Shown in pieces: positions 48,201 through 59,800 of a stretch of DNA of 64,000 nt. Under the pieces are notes generated by a model. It did not search any database and was not told where the DNA came from. It worked only from the letters and a program-made list of their open reading frames with translations. Source of the stretch: Gordius sp. MW1. Lineage: Eukaryota > Nematomorpha > Gordioida > Gordea > Gordiidae. Positions within the stretch are counted from its first letter, which is position 1, and each line of letters opens with the position of its first letter. Position numbers and translations under genes: made by a program. The stretch is taken from positions 23,547,245-23,611,244 of the forward strand of contig OZ038528.1 in the NCBI GenBank assembly GCA_964036665.1. Reading direction: 5' to 3'.

Positions 48201-51200
48201 AAATTTCGAATCACATTTTGGCCACTGGTCATTTTTTTCCATTGGTCAGCAGTCAGGACACGGTAAAAGTGGATATAAATTCATAAGAGTCAAAAAAACG
48301 AAAAAAAAAATTTTTTTTCCATTGGTCAGCAGCCAACGGACGGCCAAAAAGACATATTATCTGGTATTAACAAGAACAATCATAATAGTCAAAAAAAACG
48401 AAAAAAATAATTGCAATTCCCATTTTGGCCAATGGTCATTTTTTCCCATTGGTCAGCAGCCAACGGACGGCCAAAAAGCCATATTATCAATGGTATTAAC
48501 AAGAACAATCATAATAGTCAAAAAAAACGAAAAAAATAATTGCGATTCACATTTTGGCCAATGGTCATTTTTTCCATTGGTCAGCAGCCAACGGACGGCC
48601 AAAAAGTCTTATTATCAACGGTATTAACAAGAACAATATATAAATTTAAACAAAAAAATAAAAAAAAAATTTGGCCTCTCCGGGATTCGAACCCACATCA
48701 AGAGAGGCATAGGCTTTTGTGAGGGGGGGGCATAGGGACCCATATCAGTAGAGGCATAGGCTCTACTAGGGGAGGGCATAGGGTAATTGTCAATGTTAGT
48801 CAAAAAAAACGAAAAAAATAATTTTCGAATCATACTTTGGCCAGTGGTCATTTCATTCCATTGGTCAGCAGGCAACGGACGGCCAAAAAGTCATAATAGC
48901 AATGGTAGTAACAGGAACAATCATAATAGTCAAAAAAAACGAAAAAAAAACTTGGATTCATATTTTGGCCAATGGTCATTTTTTTCATTGGTCAGCACCC
49001 AACGGACGGCCAAAAAGTCTTATTATCAATGGTAGTAACAAGAACAATCATAAGAGTCAAAAAAAACTCCGGGATTCGAACCCAAAAACTAGTTAAATTA
49101 ACAAAAAATAAGAGTAAAGAACGAGACAAGACATTCTGTGCAAGACAAGACATTCGGTGCAAGACATCAAGACATTCGGTGCAAGACAAGACATTCAATG
49201 CAAGACAAGACAAGACACCGAACAGCGTTACAAACAAAATGGAAAGCGAGCCCATAGATTGCATAGCATTTAATTAAATAGAGGCACAGGGACCCATATC
49301 AGTAGATGCATAGGCCCTTGTAGTGGAGGGCATAGGGTAATTATCAATGTTAACCTATTCAAAAACGAAAAAAAAATTTCGATTTATTTGGCCAATGGTC
49401 ATTTTTTTCAATGGTCAGTAGCCTGCGGACGGTCAAAAAGTCATATTATCAATGGTATTAACAAGAACAAAATATTAATTTAATTAAATATATGCATTGG
49501 AGGGTAAACGGACGGACATCAACGGACATCAACAGACAACCAAAAACGAGTCCATAAATTGCATAGCAATTAACATAATAATGATAAAAAAGACTTCTTT
49601 TAAAAGCAATATTTAGATTTTTTTAAATATAATCTCAATAAAAAGGAAAACAGTCATAATTATAGATTTTTAATTTTTTAAGCTTTACCCTAAATTAACA
49701 TAAAAGTAAATTTTATCGTCTGCCTTTAATAAATTTAGATTCAACTGGTTAAATTAAGAACGATTGTTCATATTGACTTGACATACACGAATAAATTAAT
49801 AGTCAACCTAAACTTACATAGCCACAAGTAGGATAGTTTTCTCGTGAACTTGAAAGGAAAACAGGAAAAAAGCCAAAGATGTGTTGACCTAGCAGAGTAT
49901 ATTTCAAATTAATTAATTAAATATCAAAAATATTTTGTCTACCAGTGCTAACTTCAAAACTTCTAAGTTTGGGTTAAACAAACATTTTAAAAATGATGGC
50001 ATTGATCCAGCCAATGTGAGGAGCAAGCTAAAATAAAATTTAATCAAGTATATCATCATTAAATTATAATTTGACCAAAATAATTATTCACAAATTTTAC
50101 GATATAATTATTTAATTTACATCATAAAAGACAAATCAATCATTTTAAAACCTAAGCTAGAGTGGTAGGTCAGGTTGCTATTGACCTAAAACTTTGGATA
50201 CATTATAAATTTTCCTTTTTAGCATTTGTGATGTGCATATTTATTTTAATAAAAATGTATACAATTATAATTATATTTATTTAGGTCATTTCAAGAAATA
50301 AAAAAGTAAATTATTTATGAGTAATATAATTATAATAAAAGCATCAAATTTTAGATAAAGAATATAATAATTTGTAAAGAGGGCTGTAAAATTGCATATT
50401 TTGGGAATGCAAATATTATACCTGATTATTACTAGTTGATTTTGTTGAAAAATTGATTTGATTTTTACAACAATTGATATTGTACACCAAAAATTAGCAA
50501 CTTTATCCTATTTCAAAATTAAAGTTTTTACTTTATCAAACCATACTTCATAAAGTCCTCTATTGAATGGAAACAAACGTGCTATCACACTTTTAAATGT
50601 TTCCATATCCCAAACAAATGGGTACCAACATATTAAGAATGTTACAGCTGTGGCAACACTTATTTTAATGAGTAAAAGCCATCTAAAAAATACAAAATAT
50701 TTGAATAAAATGTATACCCATGTTGTGTTTTGGTTGTTTCAATTCTTTTAGCATTTCCCAAATCATCATTTGATATCAAAGTACTATGCAACTTTGATTT
50801 CTGAGAACTATTGCTCATAAAATCTTTCAAGCAATAGCCTAGTAAATAAGCAAATATAGGGAGGGCATGGTACAATTCCATCTGTTTGTAGTTTAGGGAA
50901 AGGCTAAAGACTACAGCAGCCAGAGATATATAGTCCATTTTAATAAAAATCAAGGCCCATATAAAAAGACCAAGACTAATGCAATTGTACCTAATTAAAT
51001 AAATAAAAAAAGAAACTTAGTTTACTGGAAATGGCCATGATCAATGAGTATTAAACCAGGGTACAAAAGATTTAAGAAAACAATTGTGATCTATAAAATT
51101 AATTATTTATTTAATTAAACCATACCCAATTTGTTTTTGATTCTTTGGAGTATAAATACCAATAAAAAGTCACAGCAGTAAAATATAGAAGGAGATCAGC

Positions 51201-51685
51201 TATTAAAACTAACAAGCATTAAAAAAAATGATTAATAAAAAACCTGTGTATCTCATGAATAGTTTATGCTCTTTATTTGTGATACCATGAGAAAGCCCCA
51301 ACTCAACCCATTTTGGTTCAATTTTTTTTGAACTAAAATCCATTTAAATTGCAAACAAAATAATTACTAATGTCCCAATAAAAAACTATGGTAGGCAGTT
51401 AATGGAGGATAATCTAAACCCCAATATAAAAGATCATTTGAACTTGTGTTCCTATACCTAAAGGGCATTTAGTATTCTCAAATGTTATAAAACCATTCAT
51501 CAATCGGCAAGTTGTAGGTTATTTCCATCCAATGTCTTTGTGCTTCAAAATCACCATACATGGGAGGTTTATTATATCCTAAGGGTTTATATTTTAATAA
51601 AAAACAAGATACCTGAGTATTCATTCAAAGATACAAGCCACCTAATTAGGATATTAAGAACTATTACTAAAAATAAATATATCAT
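45247..51685 (-). CDS. ALG6: ALG6, dolichyl-P-glucose alpha-1,3-glucosyltransferase
   Basis: Adds the first glucose to Man9GlcNAc2-PP-dolichol in the ER lumen during N-glycan assembly. Fourteen exons (5' to 3' on the minus strand) give 514 aa: 51685-51613, 51578-51494, 51451-51368, 51332-51244, 51199-51126, 51090-51026, 50990-50718, 50682-50547, 50507-50422, 50027-49943, 49888-49818, 46622-46554, 46441-46285, 45444-45247. All junctions are GT-AG and in phase. Family signatures: [24 protein letters not shown] (Asp34 sits where the catalytic base of yeast Alg6 is reported), [61 protein letters not shown] and PLFAKDN. It is strongly hydrophobic, as expected of a multispan GT-C enzyme. The tail ends KKIA, a KKxx ER-retrieval type. 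Introns 1-8 are 34-44 bases; intron 11 is 3.2 kb and carries a minisatellite. Confidence 0.96.
46160..46250. mobile_element. Possible family A remnant in ALG6 intron 13 region
   Basis: GAGGGGGCACAGGCCCAC and AATTAGAGGGGGGGCGG resemble family A interior blocks. No intact ends are visible. Confidence 0.3.
46704..46780. repeat. Hairpin followed by purine-rich tract
   Basis: GGGCCTTCGGCCC forms a compact hairpin and is followed by about 60 bases of G/A on this strand. It lies in ALG6 intron 11. Confidence 0.5.
47494..47620 (-). mobile_element. Helitron 3' end fragment (inverted) in ALG6 intron 11
   Basis: CTAGTTGTGCCCGGCCAAGC and GTTGCTTTGGC are the inverse of the Helitron terminus; about 120 bases align with 15335-15471. 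A precedes CTAG as expected for the insertion rule. Confidence 0.7.
48674..48708 (-). other. tRNA T-arm-like hairpin in the minisatellite
   Basis: GCCTCTC pairs perfectly with GAGAGGC around CGGGATTCGAACCCAC, whose inverse GTGGGTTCGAATCCCG is a canonical T arm / B box. Related copies occur at about 46922-46960 and 49070-49082. No D or anticodon arm is seen, so it is a fragment of a tRNA-derived repeat at most. Confidence 0.5.
49125..49215. repeat. Short tandem repeat AAGACATTCGGTGC
   Basis: AAGACATTC(T/G)GTGC with ACAAG spacers is repeated about five times within the minisatellite region. Confidence 0.7.
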
Positions 51686-52340
51686 GGCAACGCGATAAAT
51701 TATAAATTTAAAAATTAACACATGGACTGTGTTGGTAATTAATACAACTAGGAAAATTAAAGATTTTTAGGAAACATAGAGGGTAATATCTACTAAATTT
51801 CTATGTCTATTTATATTTGACAGACACAGAATTTAATACAAATTTTATAATACTAAAACTATAAAATTTAATTATCTGTACTTTAAATTTATTTATAGTT
51901 TTAATATGCAATTTCTTTTGAAGATGTTATATCAATTAATTGGTCCACGTCGCATTAACTCCTTATCAAGTTTCTGTATTTAGGTTTGATAGTTTGCAAT
52001 TTTTAATTTTTTAAAATTTATCACTTTTCAGTAATTTTAATAAGTCGGCAGAAATTTTTATTTGGTATAACAATTTTTTAAAAATCGAAAAGTTATCCCG
52101 CCGAGACAATCTCGTACCGAGATTATTATAATCGCACCTGAAACAAGATGAGTGTTTGCTATCAAACCCGAGACTAGATTGAAGCAGTACAAAGCGTTTA
52201 CCCAGACCATGGAAGGCGTTGTTCGAGCCCGCTTCGAAAAATATAGAATTAAACCCGAAAATAAAAAAATAAAAAATTATTAGACAATTAATCACAAATT
52301 TTGAGTACAAAAATATTTCTACTATGTTATTTATGAATAA
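51686..52340. other. ALG6 upstream region
   Basis: No gene is seen. The ALG6 promoter should be here; the hAT element starts 663 bases upstream of the ALG6 start codon. Confidence 0.45.
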
Positions 52341-52348
52341 ATACCATC

Positions 52349-53736
52349 CAGGGTATCTTTCAGGAAAAATGCTCCGGGGGGGGGGGGGTATTTTCAACTT
52401 CCGGGGGGGGGGGTTAAAAAAATTTTAATTGCTAAACCATTTTGTATAATATTTACAGATTTTTATTGGTGATATAAGTGATACATCATGTTTTAATAGC
52501 TTTCCTCTTTCTCCTGTCGCTTTTCTGTAATTTGTAAACGGGACATTAATGAACACACCCTTTGTTTTTTGTTGAATAAATAAATTGTTTTTGTTGTAAA
52601 GAGAACAGACAGAGCATAAAGACCCACTTAAGGCTTCATCAAAAATTAGCCATTTGTATTTAGATGTCCATGAAATCATAAATTTATATGATGGTTTAAG
52701 TTTTAAGTTTTGCCCATGTTTTTCACTTTCAGAGACTGAGCAATTAGTAAAGCTGCCAATACACTCATCTTTATCAATATATATTAATAAAATAAAAACA
52801 ACTTGCATAATTTTAATTACCAGCATTTTTATCATAAGAAAAAGAAGAGACAGGTTTCCCCACTCCAGCAGCATTACAATTTTCATCTTGACTTAAAACA
52901 AAATATATATAATATTTCTATATTAAAACCAAAATTTTTCTTGCCTCTTTCAGAGTTCAAGTAAATTTCACTGCGGGAAGCAGAAAAATATCTGCCTTTA
53001 GCTTATATATATTTTAAATATCTAATGTTTAAAAATAATTACCATATTTTCCTTTAAGTAAGGGATAGATAGAGTTTTTTTTAATTCAGTCCCATCTTTA
53101 CCTATTACAAACAAACATATTCACGTCTTATTTTATATAAACACAAATACCCATACATAATTAAAATTATTCCAAATTAAATCATATTTACCATCTTTTT
53201 TATTAGGCTTTTCCTTTTTACTAAATTAGTGTAAAAGAGTACTTTTATATATACCAGACACCTGCAATTCAAAATACGCATATTATTACAATAAAAAACA
53301 AACAATAGAATCTATTATTAATAATAATTCTTTTTAAGTTTATAAGTAAGATAGTGATTTAATAATTCTAAAAGCATTTATTTATGTTTATTTACCTACT
53401 TATTGATATTTTTTAATTAAAGAAAATTTATAACTTTCAAGATTGTAAATTAGGGTTCACATATGTTAAAAAATGATGTCTATGAATAATTTCCACCTGA
53501 TTTGTAAAAAAATTTAATTTCCCCAATTTTATATTTTTTTTATTGACAAATTAAAATAATTTATTGAATTTCAATTTTAGCCTATTAATATAATTTATGA
53601 CTTCATGATGGAACTTGAGTTCATGCTTCCTTCAATCAAAACTCTCCGGGGGGGGGGGATATTTGAAATTGCCCGGGGGGGGGGGGGGGGTAATACCCCC
53701 CCCCCCCCCCCGGGCTCCCCCCTGAAAGAAACCCTG
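52349..53736 (-). mobile_element. hAT DNA transposon, internally reduced
   Basis: Ends are CAGGGTATCTTTCAGG and the inverse of CAGGGTTTCTTTCAGG. ATACCATC lies on both sides (52341-52348 and 53737-53744), a perfect 8-base hAT-type duplication. Long G/C runs sit just inside both ends (52376-52415 and 53647-53712). The interior holds a transposase remnant on the minus strand. At 1388 bases it is too short for a full hAT transposase of 600-plus residues. Confidence 0.92.
52425..52893 (-). pseudogene. hAT transposase N-terminal remnant (TTF-type zinc finger)
   Basis: The minus strand encodes KPSYKFMISWTSKYKWLIF, then GSLCSVCSLY and FTNYRKATGERGKLLKH, the arrangement of the TTF-type zinc finger found in ZMYM1/52-kDa-repressor-like hAT transposases. 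A short intron is likely: the 5' exon (about 52892-52822, reading SQDENCNAAGVGKPVSS) has donor GTAATT, and the acceptor is before DECIGSF. The dimerisation and catalytic regions of a hAT transposase are absent. Confidence 0.7.
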
Positions 53737-53744
53737 ATACCATC

Positions 53745-55440
53745 TTATTATAAGTGTAGGCATTATTTTTATAATTAGCAGGCTTTTAAAATATATCTTG
53801 TACCAACTTATTTTTCAATTTAAAAGTTTTATAATTAAACCGTGCTTGAATGAATTATTAATAGAGCAGTTATGTTAATAAATAAGAACTAGTAAAACTA
53901 ATAGTTCTGTTTTTAAATAAACAGCAACTTTTTGGATCATAATTTTAATTTTAAAGTTATCGGTGTACCTACAACTCTACTTTTTTAATTCAACCTGAAA
54001 CCGACAGGACCCGAAGACATTTTTAATTTTGCAACCGAATCCGACCCTTGGAGGCTTCTGCATACAATATCTTAATATTATAGCCTGGTTAGAATTAGTG
54101 AGGGTTTAGGCAGTCATCTTTGAGGTTGTATATTAAGACATAATGCTACTCATTTTGTTGATTCTAAAACTTAGTTTTAACTCATAGACTTATATCAAAT
54201 AATAAAAACCCTAAAAGAAAAAGAACTTATGCTAGGCGAAGTAAATTTGAAACTAAGCTGAAATTTGTCAAAATTATATAAATAATAACTATTTCTATGT
54301 ATTAATATGTTATGGCTAAATATTAAGACCAGCTATAAAATATTTCCATTATCTGCTTTTTGTCATAGCCGACATTTTTTAAACAATTGTAAAACAATAC
54401 AAAGATAGCACTAAAATTGAATTGTTTTAAATTGATGTTTTGTAAATTAATCTAAGTAAATAATTAGTCTGCTCTGTTTATATTTTATAGGTTAATATAT
54501 AGAAATGTAATAAAAGTTTCTACTTTTAATTATAATTGATACTATTGTACATTTATGCAATGCGTGAAATAATTAAGTTTTAACTGAATTCTGATCGAAA
54601 AATTAAATGAATCAATATTAAAATATACTCCGGATGCTTGTGCAAATATACTTACCTGATCCATAGATATGTTTGATAATGCAAGTTCTTAAAACAATCA
54701 TCTGTGCCTTTTTTGGTTAGCTCTTAGGTGCTTATATCTATAGTGAAATCATTATGTCATATATGTGAATAAAACGATTTCTATACCATTATCTACAGAT
54801 ATTATTTCTATGCAGTGACCTAGCTAGCATTTTTCCCTTAGGGGGGGGGGGTCCAACTTAAATTTCTAACCAGTGGGGTGGAGCCAACGGCAATTTAAAA
54901 TTATTTTCCATACTCCTTTATCTATTTTTTTCAGAATTTCTTAAACTCATAACTTTTAAGTCCCTTTTAATATTAAGGTCCTAATACTTAGATTTTTCCT
55001 CTTATCCTCAACTTACACTGCAACTCTCTTATTAAATCAAACATCCTGTATGTAGGTTACAAATGCTGCAAGTTCCTTTTCTTTAGAAAAATAACTGTAA
55101 TCAGTCACTTTTATTTCGGAGGAACCTTAACTATAGTTAGTTACATTAATTTTTTAACCATTTAGCTAAAGTTTGAGTTACTTTTTATGAGATATAAAAA
55201 ATACGTCTAGTTTGTGATCATCGCTTTAAATTTAAATTTTCTTCGCGGAATAAATTTAAACATTTAAATGCTATTTCGAATAGATAATCCATCCTATTCG
55301 AAAATTACAAGTATCAAAATTTATTATTTTCGTAAATATGATTTATGAATAAATATTGTAAATAATTAATTTTTATTAAATTTACATCAAAATTTGGATC
55401 ATTCTGTCATTTGGTATTACATAATTATAATAAAATATTG
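53745..55440. other. Intergenic DNA between ALG6 and TMEM144
   Basis: No gene is seen. About 53990-54055 has ACCCGAAGACATTTTTAATT units like those at 61700-62680. About 54814-54890 begins GCAGTGACCTAGCTAGC with a G run and may be a decayed CAGTGGCGTAGC-type element. Confidence 0.4.
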
Positions 55441-56545
55441 ATGAAGGTTATTGAATTATTTATAGGAGGGAGAGGGTGGGAGAAGGGAGAAAATGAGAAG
55501 GGACAAAAGGGGAGAGGTGGAAAGAATGCAAGGGAGACAAACTTCTTTATTTATTATTTATGATATATCATGAGCTGATTTTTAAAGTTACTTTTATATC
55601 AGGACAATAAACAAAATTATATTTTTATTATTCCACCAATTTGTAATAACCCGATTCTTCACAATAATAATTTATTTCCACAATCTTCTAACAAATAAAA
55701 TCTTTCTTCGTATCTCCAAATTTTTAACAGTGATAATGACTTTTTCAATATGATAATAATCGTCAAAAAAAATGAATCCCTTATAGCCGGCGAAAGGGGG
55801 GTAGCGATGTAAGAAAAAACTTTACCAAGAAAAATTCGAATTTACTTTATTAACGCGAATACGAATAAATATTTACAACAATAAAGGAGATATTAAAAAG
55901 GAAAAATTATAATATTCGGGAAAATTACATTAAATGAGGGGAATACGTAGGGATTGGGGACAATTACAATGGTTTGAGAAAAAGTACAAAGTTTGAGGAA
56001 AATTTACAAAGATTAGGGGAGAGATTGGGGAAAATTTGGGCTTGATGGAACGAGCAATGCACTGGAAATCTTCAGACGGGGCTGCACGATGAAAAGCAGA
56101 TTGCTAAGTTAAGTATAAAAAGTAAAAGTAATTAAAAAAGAGAGCTTCAATAAAACTTAGCCACATCCGCGTTGAGGTTATCCCGCGGTAAAAGTGTCTT
56201 TCTATGACCAATTTCTTTTTCTAATTAGAAGAATGCACAACCATTCTTTAAACCTTTTAAGTTACAATTAATTAAACAAATCTAAGTAAGATCAAAATAT
56301 ACCGCGTACTTTAAAACATGGTATACAAAAACGTGGTAACGTGGCCCGTATTCTCGCGTGTATTATAAATAGCATTTTTTGATGAATCGTAAAATGACAG
56401 TACGCGCGTTTTACAAAAATAGCATATCTTTTATGGCTTTTTACAAATAGGAGGAGGAGGAAAAATCGACGATGATTAACGCAAAATGGGGGGCGGGGGA
56501 TAAATTAAAATAATATCAAATCAGCATACATATGTGCTACAGTCT
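55441..56545. other. Intergenic DNA with polypurine tract
   Basis: About 55465-55540 is almost pure G/A. A further G/A-biased stretch of about 150 bases (55930-56050) has repeated GGGGAAAATT and TTGAGGAAAA. No coding signature. Confidence 0.45.
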
Positions 56546-56765
56546 AACATGTAGTCTTCTATCTGCTATCTGCTCGAGTTTCTACTCGGGCAATCTGAAC
56601 AGATTTTGCTGTTGCAACTTCTCCTTTCGAACATTTTTACATGCTACTATACTGACTCGTGCACCGAGTAGCACGCATAGATTATGCTATACCCGCTTGC
56701 TAAACAACTCAGTGTGTGTGCACGCGTCTGAAGATAAAGCAAGAGAACAATTTAACAACACTACA
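56546..56765 (+). repeat. Dispersed repeat directly upstream of TMEM144
   Basis: Second copy of the repeat at 25765-25985, same orientation and block order (CTGCTATCTGCTCGAGTTTC, CTCGGGCAATCTGA, TAAACAACTCAG). It ends about 109 bases before the TMEM144 start codon and so probably lies in its promoter or 5' untranslated region. Confidence 0.75.
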
Positions 56766-56873
56766 AAATTATTAAATTTTAGTATTGTTTTTAATTATGT
56801 ATTTGTAGTCTATGAGACACCCACCCACGGATCACCTGTTATGCAATTTGACTTAATAAAAATAAAATGAGAA

Positions 56874-59800
56874 ATGTACTATTCGTCTGGAAATCAGCCT
56901 TTATATGCCGGTTACATTGCCTGTTTCATATCTGTAGTTTTCTTTGGAAGTAATCTAGCTCTTATCAAAAAGCACAATACAGGAGATGGTAGATTTATTT
57001 GAATTTAAACATATCACTAGTTTTTTCTAATTATTGTAATTGATGGGTGTGATTAAGGTTTAAATAGACAATGATATGCTTTCTGGTTTATAAAGGGAGG
57101 ACAAAATGATAATTACTTAAAACAAGTATAATTGTATTTATAAAAAAGAATACTAGTGGTTGTAAATGCCTTCCCCCTCCCATTCCCTCATCACACAGAC
57201 GATGATCTATAGCATTTTGTTTATGATTTGGAATTTTGTAATACTTTTTTTGCTTTTTTATCATAAATTTTAATTAGCTTGCCTATATCAGTTTTAAGAT
57301 AACTATAAGAATATATTTCATATAGGGTTTTTCTTCAATTGGGTTTATTGTTCAGCTATATGGATAATAGGTCTCATTGTGAATATGATAGAAGGCAGCC
57401 CACAGTTTTATCCTTTAGCTATGGTTGGAGGATTACTCTGGGCAACAGGTAATTCCATGAGTACTTAAATTTTAATAATGAGTCTAATCTTTGTTGTATG
57501 GTGTTTTGATATATGTATACTTTGAAACCATTTAGAAAATGTTTATAATTTATTAATGTAATGAAAATGCTTCAATATGTCATTCAAAATTATAGATATT
57601 TTATGTAGGTACTCAGGCATACTAAAGTGTATGCAAAATAAATAATTACTTAAAAGGATAAAAATTGTTAGACCAAATTAGGAAAACCTATAAATGTCAG
57701 TCATTTATTTAAAAAAAAATTAGAAACGTGAGAAGCTACCAATTTTCTTTTTTTCTATAACTGCCAAATTTAAGCCAATATTTGAAACATTTAATTATAC
57801 TCTACTTGTTCACTTGCCAAAATATATTGAACCTGGATTAATACTTTTTAACCACAAAAAAATCAATTTTATCAACGGTAAAACTCAAGAAATACATTTT
57901 GTATATAATCAACTCCTTTTTATTTTTTTCAGATATATATAGATAAAATTATAATTTCAATGGCAACTTTCCATCTACTCTTTTCTCAAATAATTGGTCT
58001 AATAACCATAGATCTAAAAACAAGTTATTGTCAAACATAATCTTTTTAAAGTGATTTTGAGGATTATTAATCCAAGTTCAAATAAGATAATTTTTTTTAA
58101 ACCACTTGTTGTTTGTTAGCCAATAATATAATGTAGGAGAAATTGATGATGGAAAAGTAAATATATTTACAAATCTTAAACCCCTAATAAAAATTGTGCC
58201 TCACTTGAAGTTTTCACATTTATCCTCTAAAATTTGGTATTTTTCATCTTAGGAAAGCCATTCAAAGTTAAAGGATCTCTTGCTTTCCAAAATTCAAATT
58301 ATAAAATAGGCCTACATAATTTTTAAAAAATGTAGAAATTTAATAATCATACATAAACATATAGGTGGCTTATGCGTTAGCCTGATACTACGCTGCATTG
58401 GACTAGGGTTAGGAGTTTGTATATGGGCAACCTTCAATTTGATCATTGGATGGGCTTGTGGAAGGTGAGTTATGTGTAATTTTTTTAAAATTAAATGTAT
58501 GTAATTCTTTTTAAATATATAGGTTTGGACTGTTTGGCCTGCATCCTCGCCTTCCCCAGTATGAAGCCCTGAATTATTTGGCTTGTCTCTTATCGGTCGT
58601 GAGGTAGTTTATTTGCATTTAATATTGACGTTTTTCATGCATTTGAATGACTTTCCTCTATGGGCATAGCCAGGATTGGATACAATCATGATTTAGTGAG
58701 GGGCAAAATTTTAATTTTTAGTAATTTTAGATGTAATTATATTAATTTTGAAAGATTTTTGGATTTGGAGAGCCTGGCTACGCCTATGATTTCCTCCATT
58801 ATAAAAAGCAAAAAAATATTTCAAAGATTAAAAATGTACTAAAATTGAATATAATTTTATTGAGACTTTCTAGAAAGGGTTTTTGGCTAGGAATACCTTC
58901 GATGTTTGAAAATTAAAATTAGGTTATTTTAACTAAAAACTTGGATTTTTTTTGTTTTTCCTCTGAACGTTTTTAAAGAGTAAAGAAGAGATAAGAGTTG
59001 GGACTATTAAAACTTTTAAAATTTATTTTTATGCAATTTTAAGCACCATAAAACTTGGCAAACGGTTTCATGAAAGTTTTTATGGTACTCTAGAGACCTT
59101 GTTAATAGGCTTTTTGACTTTTCCTATATTACGTGCCAAATACTAGGCAATTAATCATTTCAGATTTGTCAATTTAAATCAATCAATCAAATATTACATA
59201 TTTGGCACTACGATGACCCTTTTTAGTGTTGTAAAAACGGCTGGGTTTTGTCTGGTCTTTTTTCAAATTTAGACTAAGCCTAGTGGTCGACAAAGAAAAT
59301 AAAGGTTTAACTAAGGCTTACTGTCTACTTTGGTCTGTTTTTCGAATCTCGACTAAGCCCAGTGGTCGAGATAATTGAAATAGACCAAACCAAGCCTATA
59401 TACATTTAGTCGACTAAAACCAATGGCCGACTAAACAAAACCCAGCCGTTTTTACAACACTAATCTTATCTAATATCAACTTTTTCTCATTTCTTTTTAA
59501 AATAGATTATGTATAATAATTTTTAAAATTTTTGATGGTAAAGTAAATATTTGTTTAATCTATAATTTAACTCGTTTTTCTAGTTGTTAAATTAATTTAG
59601 AACTCATAAATTTGCCAAAAATGGGGGTTGGGAGGAATCCTGGTTTTATAACGCTCTAACTAAATTTTTGGTTGTAGTACTGGTAAAATTGTAATATAAA
59701 ATTATAAGCATCAAATGTCAGTCATAAAATTTAAAGCAGAATAAATTGCTGTCTTACAAAAACAAAGTTATTGCTAATTAAAGCTTGGGTTGGGATCATC

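Larger units (their letters stand above)
48000..49460. repeat. Minisatellite, about 125-base unit, in ALG6 intron 11
   Basis: The core TTGGCCAATGGTCATTTTTT then CCATTGGTCAGCAGCCAACG, followed by GACGGCCAAAAAG and AACAAGAACAATCATAATAG, recurs nine times. The GGTCAGCA block occurs near 48039, 48134, 48244, 48324, 48451, 48579, 48863, 48990 and 49413. Unit spacing is 80-128 bases in the left cluster; two larger gaps are filled by unrelated inserts at 48670-48790 and 49120-49370. Each unit contains a short palindrome CCAATGG ... CCATTGG. Open frames inside are by-products of the repeat. Confidence 0.88.

Noticed and set aside
48322-49277. Open frames of 60-101 codons in the minisatellite
   Set aside because: They follow the repeat unit, occur in several frames and on both strands, and lie within an ALG6 intron; not genes.
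48000-49460. CRISPR-like regular spacing
   Set aside because: Units are long, nearly contiguous and diverged, without unique spacers, in a eukaryotic intron; a minisatellite.
51386-51451. ALG6 exon 3 ending at a non-GT boundary (CATAG then TTTTTT)
   Set aside because: Extending the exon to 51368 gives a normal GTAATT donor, keeps the frame and adds SFLLGHY, which fits the family better.
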